From Cololabis saira (taxonomy: Eukaryota > Chordata > Actinopteri > Beloniformes > Belonidae), in the NCBI RefSeq assembly GCF_033807715.1, contig NC_084610.1, positions 2,985,001-3,049,000 on the forward strand: a DNA stretch of 64,000 nucleotides. The letters run 5' to 3'. Position 1 is the stretch's first letter. Each line of letters opens with the position of its first letter. Both the position numbers and the translations under genes were made by a program. Shown here piece by piece: positions 22,901-34,900 of this stretch. The notes beneath the pieces are model-generated. The model saw only the letters and a program-made list of their open reading frames with translations, was not told the origin of the DNA and did no database searches.

Positions 22901-25900
22901 AGCCGGAGGAAAGAAGGAACAGGAGAATGAGGTCATTTTGACCCAAAGACAGTACAAGGGTTAAAACAAAGGCTTTTTTTATTTAAACTTTTGTTTCTTG
23001 TCTGTTTCTAGTCTCATCAGCTAGTGAGCCGTTGTGGCGTCAGACAGGCACGCTTGATCACAGGCACTATTTATTTTTCATTTCATTTTCATTTCATTTA
23101 TTTATTTATTTATTCAAACAGGTTAAAACAAAAACAAAATAATCAGAATACATAAAATGTATATACCGAAAAAAACAAAAAAAAACAAAGAAAACCATAA
23201 GCAAAACAAAGCAAATTAAAGAGACAACTCTATATGTAAATAAATATTTCCTGTTTGAAAGGGTGTAGGATGAAGTTTCAAAAAGCTTTTCTAGTCCTAC
23301 CCCTTCTAATGTTCTGTTTTTACCGTTTCTTCATTTCACACAACTTCAAAAAGAAAAGCATAAAAGAAAAGAAAAAGTGGTTCAGCTGAGCAAGGCACTT
23401 TGGTCGTTGGCTGTCAGTTCATGTGTCCATTTCCGTTTTGTATCCATACAGAGTAGTGTTTTTAAAGATTTGTTTAAACTTACTTAGTGATTTGCATGAT
23501 TTCATTTCATCTTTGCAGTTGTTCCACAGATTAACTCCCTTCACTGATACACAATGGGTTTTGTTCGTACATGCTGTTTTTTAAAATTACATATTCCCCT
23601 GAGATTGTGTTTATTTTCTTTTATTTGCAACAACTTCTGGATGTCTTGTGGCAACTGATGATGATTTGCTTTGTGCATGATTTGTAAAGTTTTGAAGTCG
23701 ACCAGATCCTTAAATTTGAGTGTTATCAGTTTGATGAAGAGTGGGTTTGTTGATTCTCTAAAGGCCGCATTATTTACAATTCTTATTTAATTTTTAAAGG
23801 CTGGGAAGGTTTTCCTCAGCTGGGATCAGGTCTGACTGTCTCTGTGTCTCTGCGTCTCAGGTGGGCGTGGTGATGTTTGATAAGACCGGCACCATCACCA
23901 ACGGCGTGCCGCGCGTCACCCGTGTCCTGGTGCTGTGGGAGATGGCCCGCATGCCCCTGAGGAAGATCCTGGCCCTGGTGGGCTCAGCGGAGGCCAGCAG
24001 TGAGCACCCGCTGGGCATGGCCGTCGCCAAGCACTGCAAACACGTGAGGCCCAACACCAACACCAGCCCTGCTTTCATGCGCTTTAAAGCTTTGGCATCT
24101 CTGTATCCACCTGAACCGAGCTTGTGTCCACCAGGAGCTGGGCTCTGATGTCCTGGGATACTGCCGGGACTTCCAGGCCGTCCCCGGCTGTGGGATCAGC
24201 TGCCGAGTTTCCAACGTGGAACATCTGCTGCTGCAGCAGGCTGACGAACGCTTCTTCCTGGCAGGAGCCACCACTGACGAGAGCAGCCTGCTCTCTGCTG
24301 GAGAAACCCCCTGCGAGGGTGTGTCTACTCGCTGATTCATGCATCCATCCCTTTTCTGTACCTCCTCCATCCTGTTTAGGGCCGTAGGGAGCCGGAGCTT
24401 GCAGGATGCTTATCATTAGTACAAAAAACTGCTTTCTTCGACATTTTTTATTGCTTTATGACTTCTGAACATTGTATGTGTAACATTTATGCAGAAAAGG
24501 CATCATGTAAAGCTTTTAATTACAGTTTCTGAAGGACAACTGGTCGTCAATCATGACAGGTTTCTCAAAAACTAGGTAACAAAGGGATGAACAGTCAATT
24601 TAAAGGGGACCTATTATGAAAAACAGGTTTTCTCTTCTTTAACATATATAAAGTGGTACATCCAAGTTTAGTTGCAGGAATCTGAGGGAACGGATGTAAG
24701 AACAAAACTGGACAAGAACATCTGAAACAACCACAACCAAATTCACTCTATCTGGATGGAGCAATTTAACTGGATAGTTTTTTTTAAAGGCCGAAATGAA
24801 ATAGAGTAACGAGGCTGTTTTTAAAATGTAAGGAGTAAAAAGTACAGATAATTGCGTGAAAATGTAAGGAGTAAAAGTAAAAAGTCGTCCGAAAAATAAT
24901 TACTCCAGTGAAGTATAGATAACCAAAATTTCTACTTAAGTAAGGTAACAAAGTATTTTTACTTCGTTACTTGACACCTCTGATTGTGCACCATGGAAGA
25001 GTGCCGCACATTGTTAAACAGACTGTGAGTTCAATTCCCGCCAGACTTCTTCATCCAGTTGTCTTTAAGTAGATCAAAATCCACTTTTAGAGTTCAACAC
25101 TCAAAATGAAAAGATAAATGCACTAAGAGAGATGTCTTCCCCCAAGGATACTGGTGGTGTGGAGGGTTTGCTCAGGGCTCTAAGGTGCCAATGAAAGGGT
25201 GGTGCATGCTGGTTCAAACCCTCAGTATCTGGAGAGGTAGAGGCATCAGACCTTATACCTGGACCACTTTTAAAATGACGTCCTACTGACGATTGAAAAC
25301 TGGCCAGGAATCCTGGGAAAGAGGCAAGAATGTGGGGCCTCATGGTAAACAGCTGAACATTGTTAAAGAGACTGAGAGTTCAATTCCCGGCAGAGGTCTT
25401 CGGCCCGTTGACTTTAAGTAGCACAAATCCACTTTTAGAGTTCAACGCTAAAAATGAAAAGATAAATGCACTAAGAGAGATTTCTTCCCCCAAGGATACT
25501 GGTGGTGTGGAGGGTTTGCTCATGGCTTTAAGGTGCCAATGAAAGGGTGGTGCATGCTGGTTCAAACCCTCCCCATCCTCAGTATCTGAAGGGGTAGAGG
25601 GATCAGGGAGGATGAGAAGGTTAGGGGGGGTCAGGTAGGAGGAGAGGGCATGAGGGATAGGGGCTATGAGGAGGGCTAGGGAGTAAGAGGACAGCTGAAG
25701 GGCCAGGGGTATGAGGTAGGAAGAGGAGGGCTTGGTGGTGTCAGGAAGGTTGAGAAGGCCAAGGGGGGCCAGGAGGGATGAGGAAGGTTTGGGGGGGGTC
25801 AGGTAGGATGAGGAGGGCTAGGGGGATGAGGTAGGATGAGAAGGTTAGGGGGGGTCAGGTAGGAGGAGAGGGCATGAGGGCTAGGGGCTATGAGGAGGGC

Positions 25901-28900
25901 TAGGGAGTAAGAGGACAGCTGCAGGGCCAGGGGTATGAGGTAGGAAGAGGAGGGCTATGTGGTGTCAGGAATGTTGAGAAGGGCTTTGGGGGTTAGGTAG
26001 GAGAAGGGCAAGGGGGGAAGGATGAGGTGTAAGGGGAGGAATGAGGCAAGAAGGTAGGTAGTAGTGCCCAGAGGATCAGGTAAGAGGAAATGGTGGGAGG
26101 GCCTTTTACAAATCAAAGCTTTGAAAAGGGTAATTACTTTCTTACCTCCTACCTGATCCCCTGGGCGCTCCTACTCAACCTTCCTGACCCCCCCAAGCTG
26201 TCTTTCCTCATGTCCCTAGCCCACCTCTTACACCCTGATCCCCCTTGCCTTTCTCCTCTAGTCCTCCTGCCCTCCTCATCCTCATCCTACCTGACCCCTC
26301 CTCATCCTCATCCTACCTGACCCCCTCCTCATCCTACCTGACCCCCTCCTCATCCTCATCCTACCTGACCCCTCCTCATCCTACCTGACCCCTCCTCATT
26401 GTCCTACCTGACCCCCCCTCATCCTACCCTATCCCCCTAGCCCTCCTCATCCTACCTGACCCCTCTAGCCCTCCTCATCCTACCTGACCCCCTCCTCCTA
26501 CCTGACCCCCCTAGCCATCCTCATCCTACCTGACCCCTCCCTAGCCGTCCTCATCCTACCTGACCCCTCCTCATCCTACGTGACCCCTCCTCATCCTACC
26601 TGACCCCTCCTCATCCTACCTCATCCCCCTAGCACGCCTAACCTCTCATCCTCCCTGATCCCTCTACCCCTCCAGATACTGAGGATGGGGAGGGTTTGAA
26701 CCAGCATGCACCACCCTTTCATTGGCGCCTTAAAGCCATGAGCAAACCCTCCACACCACCAGTATCCTTGGGGGGAAGATATCTCTCTTAGTGCATTTAT
26801 CTTTTCATTTTTAGCGTGGAACTCTAAAAGTGGATGGGTGCTACTTAAAGTCAATGGGTCGAAGACCTCTGCCGGGAATTGAACTCACACTCTGCTGAAC
26901 AATGTGCGGCACTGTTCCATGGTGCACAACATACTTGCCTCCTTTGCAGGCTTCCTGGCCAGTTTTCAGTCCTCAGTTGAAGGACATCATTTAAAAAGTG
27001 GTCCAATTATAAGGTCTGATGCCTCCAGATACTGAGGATGGTTTGAACCAGCATGCACCACCTTTTCATTGGTGCCTTAAAGGCATGAGCAAACACTCCA
27101 CACCACCACCTACACTCAGACAGAAGACATCTCTCATATAGCGCATTTATCTTTTCATTTTTAGCGTTGAACTCTAAAAGTGGATTTGTGCTACTTAAAG
27201 TCAACGGGCTGAAGACCTCTGGCAGGAATTGAACTCTCAGTCTCTTTAACAATGTACAGCTCCTTACCATGAGGCCCCACGTTCTTGCCTCTTTCCCAGG
27301 CTTCCTGGCTAGTTTTCAATCGTCAGTAGAAGGACGTCATTTTAAAAGTGGTCCAGGTATAAGGTCTGATGCCTCTACCTCACCAGATACTGCGGGTTTG
27401 AACCAGCATGCACCACCCTTTCATTGGCACCTTAGAGCCCTGAGCAAACCCTCCACACCACCAGTATCCTTGGTGGAAGACATCTCTCTTTTGTCCTTTG
27501 TTTCAAGCTTTTAAAATGTTCAACATGTTAAAGAACATATTGAAGAGGGCACTGAACCTCAACACAAGCAGATACTCCTATTTAAATAAAAAAACTGACT
27601 AGTTCTCACATTTAATATTTGCCAGAGCATTCCTTGGTGTAATTTTCTGATAGTTTTGCATAGAATTGAACTCAGTCCTGCAACATCTCAAACACATTCT
27701 CTACCTCCTGAGCTTTACAGCAACCCATCAAACCAACTATGTGCCACAAGATTAACATCCAGACTGTCCAGACTGAGAAAAGTAATGCGTGTAGTGGCAG
27801 GATGGAGACGCACATTTTTATGTATAACACACCTGAGTGCACGTTACGGTTTGGGCCGTATTAACTGCCGAAGGACGGGGTAATTTTAGTGACATGACTC
27901 CACCACCAGGAGTGGCTCCTCCAGTGAACAGGATACCTGCTGGATTCTGCACAAACTGAGTGGCCATGGCATGAGTCGTGCGGCGACCATTGGGTGTGAA
28001 GACGACAAGATCAAAATTATCACCCCAACTGTGGATAGGGCCGATGCGCTTCTCTAGGCCAACTGCACGCAGGTACATATCTGGGTCCTCAGAAGCATAT
28101 TTGGCAGCTGACTTCCGGAACCGTAGGACTTCATCATAGGTAGTGACAATGCCATGCTCATTTAGGTTCTGAACCAGTTCTGAGCTACCATGCTTATGGT
28201 GGAGTTTCACAGCAAGCCCCAGAGTTGTCTGATTCCAGCTCCTACTGATGTGCTGCTGGATGCATTGAGCAAGTCTAAGTGATGGTTTAGTCACCTTTCC
28301 TTCCTTGGACATGAGACTGGAGACAAGCTTGAGGAGGGTTGGACTTGTGTCTTGTATGTAGCTGCCAAGGTCATATTCACGGGGCAAGGGAATATTCCGG
28401 ACTTCCGCCCACACTCTCCTAAGAAGCTTGGTGATATCATCATCATCACTAGAGGTTTCAGCTTGTTTTACTAGTTTGAGTGACTTACCAACGCACTGTC
28501 TAAAGCCAACAATAGTCAGGCACCCTTCAACCCTCAGTACAACTACAGTGTCACCATAATAATCACACAAGTTGGATAGCATCTGCTTCCTGCAGAGGTC
28601 CCCCGAATTAGCTTCATATACATCGTGTAACTCTGACACAGTCCAGGTCACCGACTTGTTTGCATTCATGTGGTCAATGACAGCAGCTAAGCAGCTATCA
28701 ACTGGTTTATAACTAACACTTGCACTTGAGTCAATAGGCACCTTCCTAAAATCATTGTAGCACTTGGTGTGATACTGGGCATCAGCTGCAGGCAGGTCCA
28801 GGACGCCATTCACCCGTAGCTCCACTACCCTAGCCCAGTCATCCTGTCGCTCATCACATTTAGAGGGTTAGGGTTAGCTCTCTTGATTCTGAAATGTAAG

Positions 28901-31900
28901 TCCAATGTATTAAGCACATCAATAACCTCAAAATCGGCTAAAATTAATCAAAATCGGGAGTTGAAATTGAAAGTGTTGAGTTGAAATATGGCCACTTCTG
29001 GTTGAAACGGCCATTTTGAATTCTGAAAATGTCAGAAATGGATTCAGCATCATCAATAACCCCCAAAATCCATCCAATATTGTCCAAATAGGCCAAGCAA
29101 TTGCTGAAATATTGTCCATATATGTGAGTATGCTAATTGTTGCTAATTATGCTAATTATGCTAATTGCCCAACATATGCAAGTTAGCATCCGGCAGTTTC
29201 TAAATGCTGGGGACCTATACTGTACATTTCTAACATAAAACTTTGGGGTACTCAACATTTCCGGGTTCACAATAGGGCTCTATAGGCTGGCAAATAGACT
29301 ATAAACCCCCGAGCAATTATTACATAAACAATGGCAGGTAAAAACTCCCCTAGTGGGAGAAAAGCCTTAAGCCAAACAGTGGCAAGAAAAACTCCCCTTT
29401 AGGAGGGAAGAAACCTGGACCTGGACCAGGATCATAAGGGGGGACCCTCCTGCCGAGGGCCAGACTGGGGGGTCGGGGACGGCAACAGCACAGCAGGCAG
29501 GTGGAAGCAGCAACGGGATGACCGGGGATGGGGGACCGCAGGCCGGCACGCAGCTCCCGAAGCTCCGGCCTGCAAACATGCACAAAAGAGAAAAAAGGAG
29601 GGCCGGCACAAGAAACTACAGGAACGATGGACAAAAGTGATAGCTATGAGATACTTATAATAAATAAAAATGGAAATGGAGAAGAGAGGAAGGGAAGAGG
29701 AGAAGAAGGGTGAGAGGCACCGCTCAGTGATGGGGTATTCTGGTCTTAGACAGATTAAAACCCCAAAATAATTCACGTCTCCATTCAAACTGATTGATTT
29801 CTCTCCATTTCTAGTTCAGGGAGCCTCCTACTCGGTCCTGATTGGGAACAGGGAGTGGATGAGGAGGAACGGCCATCACATCAAAGCGGATGTTGATGCC
29901 GCCATGTCCAGCCATGAAACCAAAGGGCAGACCGCCATACTAGTGGCCATCGATGGTGAGGACAATTTAGACAAGACCTTGTTGATTCGGCTCCTCAAGT
30001 GGCCTGATTCTGTGTTGTTGGCCCTCCGCAGGTCTTCTGTGTGCCATGCTGGCCATCGCAGACACAGTTAAAGGGGAGTCGGCGTTGGCGGTGCACACAC
30101 TGAACAGCATGGGCATCGAGGTGGTGATGATAACCGGGGACAACAGGCGCACGGCTAAGGCCATAGCAGCACAGGTGAAGCATTTGAAGAGCGCTCTTGG
30201 AGGCAGAAAGAACATGCGGTGATGGGTTTGTTTGGCTGCAGGTGGGGATCAGGAAGGTGCTGGCCGAGGTGCTGCCGTCACACAAGGTGGCCAAGGTGCA
30301 GGAGCTGCAGGAGCGAGGCCTGAGAGTGGCCATGGTGGGCGACGGCGTCAACGACTCGCCCGCACTCGCCTGCGCCGATGTCGGCATCGCCATCGGCACC
30401 GGGACCGACGTGGCCATCGAGGCGGCCGACATCGTCCTGATCCGGGTAGGTGGCCGGCGGAGAGCGTAGCGGTGACGTCTGTCAGGGGTTTGACCTGTTT
30501 CCCTCCGCAGAACGACCTGCTGGACGTGGTGGCCAGCATCGAGCTGTCCAAGAAGACGGTCCGCAGGATAAGGATCAACTTCGTCTTTGCTCTCATCTAC
30601 AACCTGCTGGGGATTCCTATCGCTGCAGGTGAGCCACCAAGTCCTTCATTAACATGTTTCCTCAAGCAGATGGACGTTGAACGTTTGTGTCGCCCGCAGG
30701 AGTGTTCATGCCCGCCGGCCTGGTCCTCCAGCCCTGGATGGCCTCGGCGGCGATGGCCGCCTCGTCCGTGTCTGTGGTCCTGTCCTCTCTGCTATTAAGA
30801 TTGTGAGTCCGCAAACATTTTACAACAACTCCAGACACTGTTTGGCCGATGATCAGAATCGGATTCTGGGTAGGCCTACATGATTTTTTTTTTTTTTTTT
30901 TTTTTATATATATGTTTTTATTGGCAGACTGCTTCCACAATACAGAGCAAAACAGATGAACATACCTTTTTTTTTTTCCTCCCTCTCCCCATCCCTCCCC
31001 CCACAGTTATCGTCATTAATTTTCTCTTGGGAATAGCAAAAAAATAAAAATAAAGAATAAAATAAATAATAATAATAAAAATGAAAGAAATAATAAATAA
31101 ATAAAAATAAAAAGATAGTAATATAGTGACATAACAAAAAAGTAGTAGTAGTGCAATGAATGTAAACTTAAATAAGAAAATAAAATGAAAACGAAAACGA
31201 AATGGGTTATCTAGAGATTAATAATTATTTCTTAGATCAATAATTAGCAATTCCAGTAGTAGTAACAAGTTATACTAGTAAACACATGAGTCGGAATGTT
31301 GTCATATATCACCCCCAGAGTTATATGTATTAGTAATTAGGCTGTTACTATTCTTAGGGATAGAAAAACAAAGACATCAGCTCAGTCCTTTGGAAGTACT
31401 CTCAAATTTTCAAAATAAGTAATAAATGGTTGCCAGCTCAAGAAGAACCTTTCTAATGAACCTCTAATTGTAAACTTTATTTTTTCCAATTTTAAGAAAT
31501 CCATAATATCTTTGAGCCATAAGGCAATAGAAGGAGGCTTTGGGGATTTCCACCCCAACAATATTCTACGTCTTGCTATCAGATACATGATTTTTTAAAC
31601 TAGTATCAGTGGCTGTCGTTAAAGCAAATGACACAATGCGCCTGTCACACCTTTTCCAACAAATTTGATACAGTTTAGGTATCCTGAATTAGATTATTGT
31701 CATGTACTGGAACTAACACCCAAAGAATCTCCCTTTAAAGCATCTCTTTAACTCTAAATAAACTGTCCTTTTCAGATCAGCAGGAGTTCTTGGCCTTTTG
31801 CTTTAAATGCAAATGAGCTGCTTCTCTGCCATAAACCGTACACCAACTGGCTTCATCAGGTAAACCAGGTGCACGTAGGAAAGTGGCCTGGAGACATCAC

Positions 31901-34900
31901 CCAGAGGTTTTCTTGATTGAGAAAGGAGTGAAAAAGTTGCAGGCCGCTCAGTGGTGCAATGGGTTGAGCAAGCAGCTCATATACAGGACTGTCTCAGAAA
32001 ATTAGAATATTGTGATAAAGTCCTTTATTTTCTGTAATGCAAAAATGTAATACATTCTGGATTCATTACAAATCAACTGAAATATTGCAAGCCTTTTATT
32101 ATTTTAATATTGCTGATCATGGTTTACAGCTTAAAGCGACACTACGTAACTTTTCCACCTTAAACTAATATTTCATCATCATCATTGTGATGGTACATCA
32201 ACTTCCAACAGGTTTAATGAACCTCTGTCATGGTCTGGGGGGTCTGTATCTCCTTCACTGGCACTATGTAACTTTGAGGAGCATGGTAGGAACCCTGCCA
32301 CACTAAAAAACTACACATTTTTACGGCTTTGACTGCTTTACGGCATACGTCACTTCCCCCTCCTTCCCGATTCGCAGTCGAGACGAAAATGGGCGGGGCT
32401 TGGAGCGCAGAGCTCAGCAGAAGCTGGTAACCCGTTGCTGTTATGGCTGCAGCAGCTCCACATAACAGACGTGGGGAAAAGATCCTAATGGTTTAACTTT
32501 TCAACGGTTTCCTGCTCGGAGGCAGAACCACGGAGGCCAAGTATCTGATATAACAAAGTAAAAGAGTGAAAGAGTCGTCGGCTAGCTTTGGGTCGCGGCT
32601 GTAACGACCAAACCTTCCACACAGTAAAGCCTGAATTATGGTTCTGCGTTAAATCGACGCAGACCTACGGCGTAGGGTACGTGGCGACACACAACGTACG
32701 GTGCGTTTCGCCGCGTGCCTTACGCCGCTCTGCGTCGATTTAACGCAGAACCATAAACAGCCTTAAACCACAAACACTCACACAGACGGGTCGGATCAAA
32801 ACACGGGTTTTATTCCCCACTTCTCCAGCTAAACGCAGTTGCTGGCCAGCTCTCTGCGCTGCGATTAACCCCAATCTTCAGATAAAACTAGTTTGTTGAG
32901 GAAAAAATATTAACTGTATTTGTAGCTGCAGAGGAAAAAAATAATCTCACGAGGAAAACAAAAATATTGCTCACGCCTCGGAGCCTCTTCAACATAATAT
33001 AGCAGTCAAAAAAAAGAAAAGAGAAGTAAGAGGGATACAAAACATGTACTGTATGTTGTACTATTATACAAATTTATTGAAACACATGGCTCTTCAGTAG
33101 GGATTAATTATTATTATAATTCATTCATTCATTCATTCATTCATTATCTTACCCGCTTTATCCCTTGCGGGGTCACGGGGGTCTGCTGGAGCCTATCCCA
33201 GCTTATTTTAGGTGAGAGGCAGGGGTTACACCCTGGACAGGTCACCAGTCCATCACAGGGCCACATATAGACACACAAACCATGCTCACAACCACACTCA
33301 CGCTCACACCTACGGACAATTTATAATCACCAATTAACCTAACCTGCATGTTTTTTGGACTGTGGGAGGAAGCCGGAGTACCCGGAGAAAACCCACGCAA
33401 GCACGGGGAGAACATGCAAACTCCACACAGAAAGGCCCCTGCCGGGCCTGGGAGTCGAACCGGGGACCTTCTTGCTGTGAGGCAACAGTGCTAACCACTA
33501 AGCCACCGTGCTGCCATTATTATTATAATTAATAATCATTATTTTCTCCATATACCGCTCCCTGGCTTCCTTGTTTAAGGTATCCCGGTAAATTCCAGTT
33601 CCTTTCCAGCAGTTTAACATCTTTTTTTTTGCGTTCTGTCTGTTCACTTGGTGAAACAGAAAAGCGTCCCGTCTTCTATCAAAACAAATGCAGCCACGGG
33701 ACAGGAGTTTTCTGGCAGTACGCGCTGGTGCTCATGGGAAACGTAGTGTTCTTTCTGGTAAAGCACTACCGCTTTTGTCCAAAGGAGCCGCCAAACTCAG
33801 AAAAGCTGAAAGTTACGTTGTGCTGCTTTAAGAGAACTCAAATATCCTATCTCAAAAAATTTGAATATTCTGGGAATCTTAATCTTAAAATGTAAACCAT
33901 AATCAGCAATATTAAAATAATAAAAGGCTTGCTATATTTCAGTTGATTTGTAATGAATCCAGAATGTATGACATTTTTGCATTACAGAAAATAAAGAACT
34001 TTATCACAATATTCACATTTTCTGAGACAGTCCTGTACTGAGGATACAGTCCTCATGCAGCGGTCGCAGGTTCAAATCCCGGCCTGCGCACCTTTGCTGC
34101 ATGTCATCCCCATTCTCTCTCTCTAACCCCTTCCTGTCTGCAACTTCAATAAAGGTTTTATATTCAACGCAGACTCAAGATACAAGTTGACTCAAGACTC
34201 AAGTTGAATAAGATACCAAAAAACTTTCCCAATGCAGCTTGGGAAAACTTAATTTTTCCATAAAATGTCATGTTACATTCATGCAGGTATGTTCTGCCAA
34301 GGTTCTCAAGGTTGACAGCCATTTGAAACTGGAAACTGTGAGTTTCTCATCGTAGGGTTTGATGAACGGTTTTCTGAAACAGGTTTCCAGATAGTTTAAC
34401 CCTTGTGCTGTCTTTGGGTCAAGGAAGGAGGAAGAGAAGAAGGGAGGAAAGAAGGAAGGAAGGGAGAAAACAAGGAAGGGAGGATGGGAGAAAAGGGGAA
34501 GGGAATAAGGAAGGAGAGAGCAGGAGGAAAGAAGGAAGGAAGGAAAAAAGAAGGAAGGAAGGAAGGAAGGAAGGAAGGAAGGAAGGAAGGAAGGAAGGAA
34601 GGAAGGAAGGAAGGAAGGAAGGAAGGAAGGAAGGAAGGGAGGGAGGGAGGGAGGGAGGTAGAAGGAAGGGAGAAAACAAGGAAAGAAGGAAGGAAGAGAG
34701 AAAAGAGGAAGGGAAGAAGGAAGGAGAGAGCAGGAGGAAAGAAGGAAGGAAGGGAAAAAGAAGGAAGGAAGGAAGGAAGGAAGGAAGGAAGGAAGGAAGG
34801 AAGGAAGGAAGGAAGGAAGGAAGGAAGGAAGGAAGGAAGGAAGGAAGGAAGGAAGGAAGGAAGGAAGGGAGAAAACAAGGAAAGGAGGAAGGAAGAGAGA

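Larger units (their letters stand above)
31984..34035. mobile_element. TA-flanked palindromic MITE split by a TTAA element
   Basis: The left arm 31984-32130 and right arm 33832-34035 are the usual MITE halves, flanked by TA (31982-31983, 34036-34037). The natural centre GCTTAAG provided the TTAA used by the inner element. Confidence 0.9.
31938..34160 (+). mobile_element. tRNA-derived SINE split by nested insertions
   Basis: The left part, AGGCCGCTCAGTGGTGCAAT to CTCATA, resembles a Pol III A box. The right part at 34038-34160 carries GGTCGCAGGTTCAAATCCC (B box) and the CCTTTGCTGCATGTC body. About 2.05 kb of inserted DNA separates the two halves of what should be a roughly 170-bp SINE. Confidence 0.8.

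Noticed and set aside
34038..34160. tRNA gene suggested by a B-box (GGTTCAAATCCC)
   Set aside because: No cloverleaf with an anticodon arm; the context is the right half of a tRNA-derived SINE.
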